Assembly (NCBI GenBank): GCA_042138015.1
Contig: JBHIVA010000001.1
Span: forward strand, 1-64,000
Origin: TH1177 sp042138015
Lineage (GTDB): Archaea > Thermoproteota > Nitrososphaeria > Nitrososphaerales > Nitrososphaeraceae
Direction: 5' to 3'
Length of the DNA: 64,000 bases
Shown here one piece after another: positions 16,516 to 25,778 of the stretch. The notes below the pieces were generated by a model. That model was not told the origin of the DNA. It made no database searches and was given only the letters and a program-made list of their open reading frames with translations. A program made the position numbers and the translations under genes. Each line of letters starts with the position of its first letter. The first letter of the stretch is position 1.

Positions 16516-19500
16516 TTGGAAGAATCTGTTAAGAATCTTGGAAGTATAAAATTCAGTGTATGGTCCCCTGTAGAAGTACGCAAATTTAGTGTAGCAGAAA
16601 TTACTGCACCGGAGACATATGATGAGGATGGAATGCCAGTTCAGGGAGGGCTGATGGATAACAGGCTAGGTACGTTAGAGCCAGGACAAAAATGTATTTC
16701 TTGCGGTAATACTTCAGCCAGATGTCCGGGACATTTTGGTCATATTGAGTTAGCAGAACCTGTGTTGCATATTGCATTCGTGGACGATATACACAAATTA
16801 CTTCTTACAACATGCAGATCTTGTAATAGGATTAAACTTGAAGCTGAAGATTTAGAATATTATAGGAATATTAGAATCGGTAAAGCGTCATATGCTGTTA
16901 TAACGCTAGAAAATATAAAAGATGAAATTATAGAGAAATCTAAAAAAATAAAAATTTGTCCTTATTGTCAAAAGGAACAATATGATCTTATATTCACTAA
17001 ACCTACAATTTTTGTAGAAAAAACAGATGTTGGAGAAAATAGACTCTTACCTATAACAATCAGAGAACGCCTATCTAATATTAATGACGACGATCTTAGG
17101 CTACTAGGATATGATCCAACTACCGCTAGACCCGAATGGTTTGTCTTACAGGTACTTCCTGTTCCACCAGTTACTGTAAGGCCATCTATTATACTAGAAA
17201 CTGGTATTCGTTCTGAGGATGACCTCACACACAAACTAGTAGATATAATAAGAGTTAATCAAAGATTGAAAGAGAGTAAAGAAGCAGGTACTCCTCCTCT
17301 CATAGTCCAGGACCTCGTAGATTTGCTACAATATCATGTTACTACATATTTTGATAATGAAGTTTCTGGAATTCCACAAGCACATCATAGATCTGGTAGA
17401 CCATTGAAGACTTTAACACAAAGGTTAAAAGGAAAGGAAGGTAGATTTCGAGGTTCTTTATCTGGAAAGCGTGTGGATTTTTCAAGTAGAACTGTGATAT
17501 CTCCAGATCCTAACATTGCAATTTCAGAAGTTGGGATTCCTTTCGAAGTTGCTAAGAAACTTACAATACCTGAAACGGTTTCTTCTTGGAATATAGAAAA
17601 ATTAAAAAAATTAGTATTTAATGGTCCTAACACATATCCTGGAGCTAATTATATCATCAGGCCAGATGGAGTAAAAATACGATTAGATTATGTTAACGAT
17701 AGACAAGTAGTCGCAGATTCTGTAGTACAAGGATATATAATAGAGAGACATTTGGCAGAAGGAGATATAGTCATATTTAATAGACAACCTTCTTTACATA
17801 GGATGTCAATTATGGCACATTACGTCAAGGTTTTGCCCTATAGAACCTTTAGATTACACCCAGCCGTTTGTCCTCCCTATAATGCTGACTTCGACGGCGA
17901 TGAAATGAACCTTCATGTTCCTCAGAGTGAAGAAGCAAGATCAGAAGCCACCTTATTGATGAGCGTACAAGATCAACTTATCTCTCCAAGGTACGGAGGG
18001 CCTATAATAGGAGGAATAAGAGATTTCATTACAGGAGCCTATATATTGACAAGGGAGGAAACTCTCTTATCAAAAGAAGAATTCTTTAATTTAGCTCTGC
18101 TAGGTGGATATTCAGGTTCAATCCCTGAACCTAAAGGTGAAAGAAATGGAAAAAAACATTATACTGGTAAACAACTCTTTTCAATATTTCTCCCAAAAGA
18201 TTTTAATTTCATCATCACATCTAAGTGGAACAAGTCCATTAAAGGTGATGGAAAGGACGTAGTTATTAAAAATGGTGAATTATTAAGTGGTGTTATTGAT
18301 AAAGCATCAATAGGAGCAGAAGAACCAGATAGTGTTTTACACAGAATAGCCAAGGATTACGGAAATGATGTAGCTCACAAATTCTTAAATTCTATTTTAA
18401 TCATGTTAAAAACTTTCATTACGCATCGTGGTTTTACGTATGGATATTCTGACTTATGGTTAAATGAAGATACCGAACAAGAAATTACAAAAGTAATTAA
18501 AAAAGCCTATGATAAAATAGATGAACTAATTCTCCAATATAAAGAAGGAACTTTACCTCTTACTAGAGGCCTTGCTCCTGAAGAGGCATTGGAATTATAT
18601 CTTGTAAACGAGCTTTCCCGCGCAAGAGATCGGGCAGGTAGACTAGCTGATAGATCTTTTCCTAATGATAATGCAGGTGTAATAATGGCATCAACTGGTG
18701 CACGGGGTTCTACCCTTAATATAGGACAGATGACTGCTGTCTTAGGTCAACAATCTATAAGAGGTAAAAGAATTCACAAAGGTTATCGTAATAGATCATT
18801 GCCTCATTTTAAGATAAATGATACCAATCCAGATGCAAAGGGTTTTGTGAAATCTAATTATCGTGACGGACTAACTCCTTTGGAATTTTTCTTCCATGCT
18901 ATGGGGGGCAGAGAAGGTCTAGTTGATACTGCGGTAAGAACACAACAATCTGGATATATGCAAAGAAGGCTGATAAATGCTCTTGAACATTTAAAATTAG
19001 AATATGATGGAACTGTAAGAGATCCACATGGCAATATAATTCAATATCTATATGGAGAAGATGGAATAGATCCTGCAAAAAGTGACCATGGAGAAGCTGT
19101 CAATATTTCAAGAATTATAGAAAGTGAATCTGTTGTAGATGAGGGTACTAAAGCGGATGAAGCTGAAATTAGGAATATATTAGACCAATATATTTCGAAT
19201 TTTAATCTCAAATTAAGATCAAACATAGAAGAGGTATTATTAGAAAATAGGTTAAGTAAAGAAGGTATAAAAAAAGTAATTAAAAAGATTATTGATTTAG
19301 TAGAAAGAGCTCTTGTAGAACCAGGTGAAGCGGTTGGTGTAGTTACTGCTCAATCAATTGGTGAGCCTGGAACTCAAATGACTCTTCGTACATTTCATTA
19401 TGCTGGAGTAAAAGAAAGAAACGTTACCCTTGGATTACCGAGATTGATAGAATTAGTAGATGCTAGAAAAAAACCAATAACTCCTACAATGGATATATAT

Positions 19501-20334
19501 CTTGATGAACAACACCGTTTTTCTAGGGAACAAGCTCTAACCGTTGCCAAAGAAATTATTCATACTAAAGTCACCGATGTTATTGAGAAAACTGATATAG
19601 ATTATGGTGGAGTAATTAAATTTCATTTTTCTACTGGCAAACTTACAGAAAGAGGTTGTAACATTAATGACATATTTGAAATTTTAAAAGGTTCTAAAAA
19701 GAAGTATGATACCATTTTAGACGAAAAAGATTTTGCTATTTATATGAAAATGAATGAAGAATTAGATGCTCAAACGTTGCTTTTATTAAAGAACAAATTG
19801 TTAAATACAAGAATAAAAGGAGTTCCTGATATAGAGAGAGTTACCATTGTAAAACAAAATGATGAATGGGTTATACAAACAGCTGGATCAAATTTAGCGA
19901 AAATTATTTATGTAGACGGTATAGATATTACAAGAATTACTACTAATAATGTATACGAAGTTTGGCAAACTCTAGGAATAGAAGCTGCTAGAACAGCTCT
20001 TGTAAAGGAAATCATTAATACACTCGAAGAACAAGGATTAGAAGTAGATACCAGACATATAATGCTCGTGGCGGATCTAATGACTTCAAAAGGATATCTT
20101 CAACAAATTGGAAGACACGGAATTGCTGGAACAAAGACATCAGTATTAGCAAGAGCAGCATTCGAAATCACTGTACCAACTATAGCCAGGGCATCGATGG
20201 AAGGTCAAACGGAAGCATTAAAAGGAGTTACAGAAAATGTAATTGTGGGTGCAACTGTTCCGGTTGGTACTGGGATGGTCGATTTATATATGAAGGTGAA
20301 TGAGCAAGATGAAGACATTAGAGAAAATAATTAA
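16516..20334 (+). CDS. rpoA: RNA polymerase subunit A (unsplit A'+A'')
   Basis: The largest subunit as one 1272-residue chain. Most archaea split it into A' and A''; an undivided gene is a known mark of Nitrososphaeria. The N-terminal zinc site is CISCGNTSARCPGHFGH (about 55-71), a second CxxC pair lies near CRSC/CPYC, the catalytic magnesium loop NADFDGDE starts near residue 456, and the trigger/bridge region includes GEAVGVVTAQSIGEPGTQMT and LRTFHYAGV. The C-terminal cleft and jaw (TSKGYLQQIGRHGIAG) follow with no break. The TTG start follows a strong GGAGGGGAG site. The last 26 nt overlap rpl30e as annotated here. Confidence 0.96.
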   Translation: MEESVKNLGSIKFSVWSPVEVRKFSVAEITAPETYDEDGMPVQGGLMDNRLGTLEPGQKCISCGNTSARCPGHFGHIELAEPVLHIAFVDDIHKLLLTTCRSCNRIKLEAEDLEYYRNIRIGKASYAVITLENIKDEIIEKSKKIKICPYCQKEQYDLIFTKPTIFVEKTDVGENRLLPITIRERLSNINDDDLRLLGYDPTTARPEWFVLQVLPVPPVTVRPSIILETGIRSEDDLTHKLVDIIRVNQRLKESKEAGTPPLIVQDLVDLLQYHVTTYFDNEVSGIPQAHHRSGRPLKTLTQRLKGKEGRFRGSLSGKRVDFSSRTVISPDPNIAISEVGIPFEVAKKLTIPETVSSWNIEKLKKLVFNGPNTYPGANYIIRPDGVKIRLDYVNDRQVVADSVVQGYIIERHLAEGDIVIFNRQPSLHRMSIMAHYVKVLPYRTFRLHPAVCPPYNADFDGDEMNLHVPQSEEARSEATLLMSVQDQLISPRYGGPIIGGIRDFITGAYILTREETLLSKEEFFNLALLGGYSGSIPEPKGERNGKKHYTGKQLFSIFLPKDFNFIITSKWNKSIKGDGKDVVIKNGELLSGVIDKASIGAEEPDSVLHRIAKDYGNDVAHKFLNSILIMLKTFITHRGFTYGYSDLWLNEDTEQEITKVIKKAYDKIDELILQYKEGTLPLTRGLAPEEALELYLVNELSRARDRAGRLADRSFPNDNAGVIMASTGARGSTLNIGQMTAVLGQQSIRGKRIHKGYRNRSLPHFKINDTNPDAKGFVKSNYRDGLTPLEFFFHAMGGREGLVDTAVRTQQSGYMQRRLINALEHLKLEYDGTVRDPHGNIIQYLYGEDGIDPAKSDHGEAVNISRIIESESVVDEGTKADEAEIRNILDQYISNFNLKLRSNIEEVLLENRLSKEGIKKVIKKIIDLVERALVEPGEAVGVVTAQSIGEPGTQMTLRTFHYAGVKERNVTLGLPRLIELVDARKKPITPTMDIYLDEQHRFSREQALTVAKEIIHTKVTDVIEKTDIDYGGVIKFHFSTGKLTERGCNINDIFEILKGSKKKYDTILDEKDFAIYMKMNEELDAQTLLLLKNKLLNTRIKGVPDIERVTIVKQNDEWVIQTAGSNLAKIIYVDGIDITRITTNNVYEVWQTLGIEAARTALVKEIINTLEEQGLEVDTRHIMLVADLMTSKGYLQQIGRHGIAGTKTSVLARAAFEITVPTIARASMEGQTEALKGVTENVIVGATVPVGTGMVDLYMKVNEQDEDIRENN

Positions 20335-20608
20335 AGAATCAAAGTCCCATAACAAGTATAAAATGGGAATAAAAGAAGTGAAATCTAACATCAAAGGTTC
20401 AAAACTATTAATTTTATCCAATACTATAAATCCAGCAGAGAAATTAATTATAGAGGAAAAGGCGAAAGAGCATAACGTACCCATATATTATTTGAAAGAT
20501 AATTCAGTGAAAATAGGCAGACTTTTTAATAAACCATATAGAGTATCAGCCGTCTCTCTACGTAATATACAAGACGAAGATATTCAAGAATTATTACACA
20601 CACAATAA
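20309..20608 (+). CDS. rpl30e: ribosomal protein eL30 (L30e)
   Basis: A large-subunit protein of about 99 residues, L7Ae-fold family. It has the expected alternation SKLLILSNTINPAEKLIIEEKA (quoted in part), VPIYYLKDNSVKIGRLFNKPYRV and a final strand-helix. The gene sits between rpoA and nusA, its standard archaeal position. ATG at 20300 touches the GGTGA element (20295-20299); the second ATG at 20309 has normal spacing and is preferred. It overlaps the end of rpoA, implying translational coupling. A T-run follows the stop. Confidence 0.93.
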   Translation: MKTLEKIIKESKSHNKYKMGIKEVKSNIKGSKLLILSNTINPAEKLIIEEKAKEHNVPIYYLKDNSVKIGRLFNKPYRVSAVSLRNIQDEDIQELLHTQ

Positions 20609-20615
20609 CTATACC

Positions 20616-20621
20616 TTTTTT
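20616..20621 (+). terminator. T-run after rpl30e
   Basis: Six consecutive T follow the rpl30e stop, at the start of a 246-nt gap before nusA. This could end part of the rpoHBA transcripts. Confidence 0.35.
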
Positions 20622-20854
20622 CGATATCTGATTTGCTAAAAATTTGTTACGATGAGTTTAGTAACAGAGCATATAAGTCAATCTATAGTAGTTAATGATT
20701 AATAAGGCAATTATTATTACTAGACAGATGTTAACATATAACAGAACTAGACAATATTATTCATTAAAATTTAAATTATACTTAATTACACAGCATGTTA
20801 ATCAGTTGATGAAGAATTTAATAAAAATAATCACTTGTAGAGGTCTAATATAAA

Positions 20855-21349
20855 TTGACTGAAAAGATAAAATTAACTTCAGATGAACTTCGTTTAATAT
20901 CACTCTTTCAAAGTATTACAAGCGCAACAGCTAGGGATTGCATAATGGATGATAAAATGGATCGCGTCATTTTTGTTGTTAATAAAGGACAAATGGGCTT
21001 GGCTATAGGTAAAGGAGGATCTACAATCAAACAATTACAAAATGTAATACCAAAAAGAATTGAGCTTGTTGAATATTCAGATAGTATTGATGAATTTCTT
21101 AAAAATATACTTAATTCCAATATGATTAATGAAATCAAGATTAATAAACGAGTGGATGGTACAAAGCAGGCTATTGTTGTGGTTGATTCAAAAAAGAAGG
21201 GAGTAGTAGTTGGCAAAGAAGGTAGAAATGCAGAAAAAGCTAGATTGCTTGCGAGACGTTATTTTCAAATAGCTAATGTTTTAATCCTAAGTCCTGAACA
21301 AACAACAAATAATAATAATATTAATAACAATAACGGAGTGATTGTATAG
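20855..21349 (+). CDS. nusA: NusA-like KH-domain transcription factor
   Basis: A 164-residue archaeal NusA consisting of two KH domains without the bacterial N-terminal and S1 regions. GxxG loops are seen in MGLAIGKGGSTIKQL (about 48-62) and GVVVGKEGRNAEKARLL (about 118-134). Probably an RNA-binding transcription elongation or termination factor. The C-terminus is an Asn/Ile-rich low-complexity tail. TTG start after the 246-nt gap; rps12 begins 1 nt after its stop, so the two are coupled. Confidence 0.9.
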   Translation: MTEKIKLTSDELRLISLFQSITSATARDCIMDDKMDRVIFVVNKGQMGLAIGKGGSTIKQLQNVIPKRIELVEYSDSIDEFLKNILNSNMINEIKINKRVDGTKQAIVVVDSKKKGVVVGKEGRNAEKARLLARRYFQIANVLILSPEQTTNNNNINNNNGVIV

Positions 21350-21350
21350 A

Positions 21351-21788
21351 ATGGCAAAATCTCCTTTAGGATTATTTGCTGGGCGTGTTTTAAAATCAAA
21401 AAGAAAACGTTCCAGATGGGCTAATAAATATTATAAGAGACGTGTTTTAATGTTAGATAAAAAAACCAATCCAATGGAAGGTGCACCTCAAGCAAGAGGT
21501 ATAGTTCTTGAGAAGGTAGGTATAGAATCTAAACAGCCCAACTCAGCGGTGAGAAAATGTGTACGTATACAATTGATAAAAAATGGGAAATCAATAACTG
21601 CTTTTCTTCCTAGAGATGGAGCTCTAAACTTTGTCGATGAGCATGATGAAGTTGAAGTTGAAGGAATAGGTGGTTCCATGGGAGGTGCAATGGGAGATAT
21701 TCCAGGTGTAAGATGGCAAGTTTTTAAAGTTAATGGAGTATCTTTAATAGAACTAGTATACGGGAGAAAAGAAAAACCGAGGAGATAA
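21351..21788 (+). CDS. rps12: ribosomal protein uS12
   Basis: The 145-residue decoding-centre protein of the small subunit. It carries the archaeal/eukaryotic N-terminus GLFAGRVLKSKRKRSRW (about 6-22), the universal loop KQPNSAVRKCVRIQL (about 60-74) and AFLPRDGALNFVDEHDEV. A frame three codons longer (from 21342) lies inside nusA; ATG at 21351 gives the usual MAKSPLG start. Tightly spaced with nusA before and rps7 after. Confidence 0.95.
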   Translation: MAKSPLGLFAGRVLKSKRKRSRWANKYYKRRVLMLDKKTNPMEGAPQARGIVLEKVGIESKQPNSAVRKCVRIQLIKNGKSITAFLPRDGALNFVDEHDEVEVEGIGGSMGGAMGDIPGVRWQVFKVNGVSLIELVYGRKEKPRR

Positions 21789-21790
21789 AA

Positions 21791-22399
21791 ATGAGTGGAA
21801 AAGAATATTCAAAGATCTTATTATTTCACAAGTGGGATACATCCGGAATAGAGGTATCTGATCTCGGACTACGAAGGGTTATTTCTCTAAACCCGTCTAT
21901 GGTTATTCCTGTGTCATTTGGTAGGCATGAACATCAACGACTAAAAAAAGCAGAAGTTAATGTTATTGAACGATTGGCTAATAAACTAATGCATTTTGGA
22001 AAAAAATATGCGAAAAATACTGGTAGAATGGGAGGTAAAAAAGCTAAATCCTTAAATGTAGTTAAAACAGCATTTGAAATAATACATTTAGAAACCGGCA
22101 AAAATCCTGTAGAATTGCTTATTCACGCAATTGAAAATTCTTCTCCGAATGAAGATACAACTCGAATAGTATATGGAGGTGTAGTTTATCATGTGTCAGT
22201 CGATGTTTCTCCACTTAGACGGTTGGATTTAGCACTCAGGTTTATAGCAGAGGGGGTGCGGGAATCTACGTATTCAAATTCTCAGATGATTGAGGAAGCC
22301 CTAGCAAAAGAAATTCTTTTAGCTTCTAACAATGATATGAACAGCCATGCAATTAAGAAAAAGAATGAACAGGAAAGAATAGCAATGTCTTCAAGATAA
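21791..22399 (+). CDS. rps7: ribosomal protein uS7
   Basis: A 202-residue primary 16S rRNA-binding protein of the small subunit head. Recognisable segments are NVIERLANKLMHFGKKYAKN (about 56-75), GKNPVELLIHAIENSSPNEDT, VYHVSVDVSPLRRLDLALRF and the C-terminal ARNNDMNSHAIKKKNEQERIA-like region. It starts 2 nt after rps12. In many archaea EF-1alpha and uS10 come next; here the operon ends and a gap of 266 nt follows. Confidence 0.95.
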   Translation: MSGKEYSKILLFHKWDTSGIEVSDLGLRRVISLNPSMVIPVSFGRHEHQRLKKAEVNVIERLANKLMHFGKKYAKNTGRMGGKKAKSLNVVKTAFEIIHLETGKNPVELLIHAIENSSPNEDTTRIVYGGVVYHVSVDVSPLRRLDLALRFIAEGVRESTYSNSQMIEEALAKEILLASNNDMNSHAIKKKNEQERIAMSSR

Positions 22400-22665
22400 G
22401 TTTAAAATATTCGAGGTCTACTATCGATTAACTTGAATCCCTAATCAACAAAAGAATTATTCTAAATCTATAATTCGCTTGTTTTTTAATAACTTCGACT
22501 TATTTTGAGATAATATAATATTTGTCATTGTCTATTCACTAAATTTAATTTTTATGAATATGAGCCAACAATAATTAATATTGGATATATGCAAAATTAA
22601 TAAAATCAGGTAGGGATCATGTGAAGGTTAATAAATACTCGTAATTACTTATCAACTAATTATAA

Positions 22666-23802
22666 ATGAGTAGCAAAGATGATTTTGTATTTTCGAAAAG
22701 TGCTCTCATGAGTACTAAAGCAGGCAAGGATATTTTAAAACAAGTATTACTCAGGGAAAGAGGATATAAACAATATAATAAATACAAATTAAAATATGAA
22801 ATGGAATATGAAGATTTTACTAAACGTTTTCTTCTCTCTTTACATCGTAAAATAATATCTGATACTAATCCAAGCAATACAGTTTCGCAGTTTGCCGAGG
22901 AAGTGAACTCGAAAGAGATGGAATTAGATTCTTCTATTATTGAAGATGTAAAAACCAGACTATCGAGACCAGAAGTGCTAGCAGACCGTGTACAAAGAAT
23001 CTTGGACTCAAATTTCGTTAAAATGACTTTTCCAGTATTTAATGCTTTATTTGATGGGTCTATTTCATATTTTAAGGAGGATTTATCTAGCGAGTTGAGA
23101 ACTTCTATTATTGATGGACATATTATAGCAATTGATTTAAGTGAACCGATGGATAGAATCATAGATAAAGATGAAGATCTTGAATATCTAGATGATTATA
23201 GGCTTATGAACCCTTATATCCTAGATATTGCTAGGGAAAAAATCTCACAGGGTGGAGATTCAGTTATTAAAGCTTTTGAAGATGGATTCAAAGATGCTCG
23301 TATCGGACAATTTATAGATAATAAACTAAAAGTAAAACCTGAATCGATAAATGATGAGCATATGATTGGATGCTATAAAAAATATAGATCAATCATGGGT
23401 ACTGCCGGTAGGAATATGGCTCTTAATCAAACACCTCTCAATGAAATATATTATCTAGGAATGGCAAAAGCAAGCGAGTCGGTAGGATGTGGGAATGAAA
23501 TGCAAGACTCTATTAATGAAGGGGCAATAAAGATTCCTTCTTGGCCTTTATACTATTCTTTAATTGCTAATAATGTCAAGAAAGGTTTTGAATTAACTTT
23601 AAAAAAAAGCGAAATATATCTTAATGAGGCAAAATTATCACTAGAATTTCTTCCTGACGAATTTGAGTTGAAACCATTTTTAGAATTTCTCTTTCTTACT
23701 GTTAATCATTATAACCAATATTGGTATAACGACATAATTAAAAGAAATTTATTCAAGTATTTCGAGAGAACGATCAATCCATTAACCCGCAAACTATTAT
23801 AA
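22666..23802 (+). CDS. conserved-looking hypothetical protein upstream of rfcL
   Basis: A 378-residue soluble, helix-rich protein with no recognised family. The N-terminal half is acidic and charged; notable segments are PVFNALFDGSISYFKEDL (about 125-142), MIGCYKKYRSIMGTAGRNMA (about 225-244), ESVGCGNEMQDSINEG and a C-terminal helical part with VNHYNQYWYNDIIKRNLF. No P-loop, zinc site, signal peptide or membrane helix is seen. Only 9 nt separate it from rfcL, so an operon with the clamp loader is likely, and a role in DNA metabolism is a guess from context only. Its clean length, codon use and position argue that it is real. Confidence 0.75.
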   Translation: MSSKDDFVFSKSALMSTKAGKDILKQVLLRERGYKQYNKYKLKYEMEYEDFTKRFLLSLHRKIISDTNPSNTVSQFAEEVNSKEMELDSSIIEDVKTRLSRPEVLADRVQRILDSNFVKMTFPVFNALFDGSISYFKEDLSSELRTSIIDGHIIAIDLSEPMDRIIDKDEDLEYLDDYRLMNPYILDIAREKISQGGDSVIKAFEDGFKDARIGQFIDNKLKVKPESINDEHMIGCYKKYRSIMGTAGRNMALNQTPLNEIYYLGMAKASESVGCGNEMQDSINEGAIKIPSWPLYYSLIANNVKKGFELTLKKSEIYLNEAKLSLEFLPDEFELKPFLEFLFLTVNHYNQYWYNDIIKRNLFKYFERTINPLTRKLL

Positions 23803-23811
23803 TGAAATTCA

Positions 23812-25050
23812 ATGTATTGGACAGAATTATACAGACCTAATACATTCCAACAAATGATAGGAAATGAAGAAACCAGGTTAACTATATTAAAATGGATTGC
23901 TAAATGGCTTCCAGGAACAAAACCAATCTTGCTTTTAGGTCCTCCAGGTGTGGGAAAGACTACAATTGTAAAGATTATCTCCAGCCTGTTTAATTTTGAT
24001 TTAGTAGAACTTAATGCGAGTGATACAAGAAATTCATCACAATTAGCCAGAATTATCAATCCTCTCCTAGAAAATACTAGTTTGTCAGGAAAAAATATTT
24101 TATTATTTGTAGATGAGGTTGATGGAATATCCGGAAGGGATGATATAGGAGGATTAGATTTTTTAATAGACGTTATAAAATTATCTTCACAGGTACCAAT
24201 TGTACTGGCCGCTAATTCTCTCAATAATAAGATTAAGAATTTATCTAAATCATGCAAGATTATTAGATTTAAGCCAATTGCATCCCACAAATTACTTATG
24301 TTTGTAAATTATATATTAAATCATCAACATAAAAACCTCCCTTTAAATGAAAAATTATTTATTGTGAAACTAAGTCTGGGCGATGTGAGAACAATGATAA
24401 ATTTACTACAAGCTAGATGTTCAGGCTATGTTAATCAATATTCAAACACTGGAATTAAACTTGATATTTCAGAAGGTATTCAATATTTGTTATCTTCTGA
24501 AAATAAAAATGAATTCAAAAGGATACTTTCAATTATAGATGGAAATTTTTCTGACCCTCGCTACGGTTCATCTCCTGAGGAGAGAAGAAAAGATATAATC
24601 AATGCTTTATTTACGAGTTTTGTTTCATCTAATCTAGATATTAAAAGCCTATCAACAATCTTGGATAAGTTATCTTATTTGGATATTTTTGTTGCGAATA
24701 TAAATGAAAGGAGATCATGGCATTTACTAAGATATATGAATAGTTTGTTGACAAAACAACTTTTTCACCTATGTAAGAATTCTAATATCAAGTATAATCA
24801 ATATGGAATAAGTTGGCCTTTGATGGGTAAAATTTTTTCAAGAAGTAAATCAATAAGGACTATGCTTTTAGCACTCTCTAAGTATTTTCATGTGTCATCA
24901 AGCACGTTTGGTATTATGTATTTTGATTACTTTTTGAATATAATATCTAATAATAAAATTAATATCTCAGAAATTATTTATAACTATAATTTAGACATAA
25001 AATATATTGAAATCATTCAAAATGAAATAGCGAGATCAGTAAACAAATGA
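23812..25050 (+). CDS. rfcL: replication factor C large subunit
   Basis: A 412-residue AAA+ clamp-loader subunit that, with RfcS, opens PCNA and places it on primed DNA. Motifs: the RFC box start WTELYRPNTFQQMIGN, Walker A LLLGPPGVGKTT (about residues 43-54), ELNASDTRN, Walker B LLFVDEVDGI (about 101-110), sensor 1 ANSLNN and sensor 2 GDVRTMINLLQ. The C-terminal helical domain follows. It seems to lack the long basic tail with a PIP box found in many archaeal RfcL proteins. It overlaps the next gene by 4 nt (ATGA). Confidence 0.93.
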   Translation: MYWTELYRPNTFQQMIGNEETRLTILKWIAKWLPGTKPILLLGPPGVGKTTIVKIISSLFNFDLVELNASDTRNSSQLARIINPLLENTSLSGKNILLFVDEVDGISGRDDIGGLDFLIDVIKLSSQVPIVLAANSLNNKIKNLSKSCKIIRFKPIASHKLLMFVNYILNHQHKNLPLNEKLFIVKLSLGDVRTMINLLQARCSGYVNQYSNTGIKLDISEGIQYLLSSENKNEFKRILSIIDGNFSDPRYGSSPEERRKDIINALFTSFVSSNLDIKSLSTILDKLSYLDIFVANINERRSWHLLRYMNSLLTKQLFHLCKNSNIKYNQYGISWPLMGKIFSRSKSIRTMLLALSKYFHVSSSTFGIMYFDYFLNIISNNKINISEIIYNYNLDIKYIEIIQNEIARSVNK

Positions 25051-25421
25051 TAGAGTCGGATTGGATTGAATTGCTTGTAAAATTCAGGGGAAAATGTTCT
25101 TCTTGTGGTAAAGTCTTAATCCCTGGGGATCGTGCATTTTGGTCGAAGATTTCCAAATCTATTAAACATATTGATTGTTATTATGAATACTATAAAAAAT
25201 TTGAAAAACAAAAAGAACTTGAACCATTAATCAAAACTGAATGTATTCTATGCAAATCTTCAAACTTTTTTTCTAAAGATATAGGATACTATAATGAAGA
25301 TAATATACAACAGGAACCCTTTATTATATGTCCGACCTGTATAGAAGATCCTAATTGCTACATTAAATATCAACAATTCATCTCTGAAAAGATGAAGAGG
25401 ATAGTAAGATTAAAATCATAA
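25047..25421 (+). CDS. small zinc-ribbon protein
   Basis: A 124-residue protein coupled to rfcL by an ATGA overlap. The N-terminal half carries CSSCGKVLIPGDRAFW with a downstream HIDC (a C2HC-like zinc site, about residues 17-44). The C-terminal half has CILCKSS and CPTC pairs, a second likely zinc site. The first part looks like a PARP-type or treble-clef finger as often found in nucleic-acid proteins, but no family was assigned. Linkage to the clamp loader suggests DNA replication or repair; this is inference. Confidence 0.65.
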   Translation: MIESDWIELLVKFRGKCSSCGKVLIPGDRAFWSKISKSIKHIDCYYEYYKKFEKQKELEPLIKTECILCKSSNFFSKDIGYYNEDNIQQEPFIICPTCIEDPNCYIKYQQFISEKMKRIVRLKS

Positions 25422-25440
25422 AGTGTATTATTATATATCG

Positions 25441-25653
25441 ATGTCGAGTGAATATGAACATAATGTAGGAAAACTAATTTCTGTGAAAAAGGAATTATTA
25501 AACGAATTAAGGAAAACAAAAGATAAGAAGGATTACGAGGTATGTTCTTTGATTTCTGAAATTGAAACTTTAGAATCATTATTTGCAAATTATAATCTTG
25601 GTATGAATGTATTTAGACGAGCTCAGGGTGGAAGATCTTATATTAATGAATAA
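25441..25653 (+). CDS. short coiled-coil hypothetical protein
   Basis: About 70 residues, starting MSSEYEHNVGKL; a longer version from GTG at 25423 adds six residues. Heptad-like leucine and lysine spacing (LISVKKELLNELRKTKDK, then SLISEIETLESLF) suggests a helical hairpin or coiled coil. The C-terminus ends in GMNVFRRAQGGRSYINE. It follows the zinc-ribbon gene by about 20 nt and so closes the rfcL cluster. Function unknown. Confidence 0.55.
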   Translation: MSSEYEHNVGKLISVKKELLNELRKTKDKKDYEVCSLISEIETLESLFANYNLGMNVFRRAQGGRSYINE

Positions 25654-25778
25654 ACAATATCAATAATAAATTAGAATAGTTCTAAATAGTAACGTAGAAA
25701 TTTTTTAACCTTAATTTCATTCCTTGAAATTTTTCTTATAGTTATATATATGTGTAAGGTTACATAAGTGATCAACCA

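Noticed and set aside
22656..23162. 168-residue minus-strand frame
   Set aside because: Antisense to the 378-residue gene, which has the better start, length and operon position.
23709..24290. 193-residue minus-strand frame
   Set aside because: Antisense to rfcL Walker A and B regions, which are clearly coding on the plus strand.
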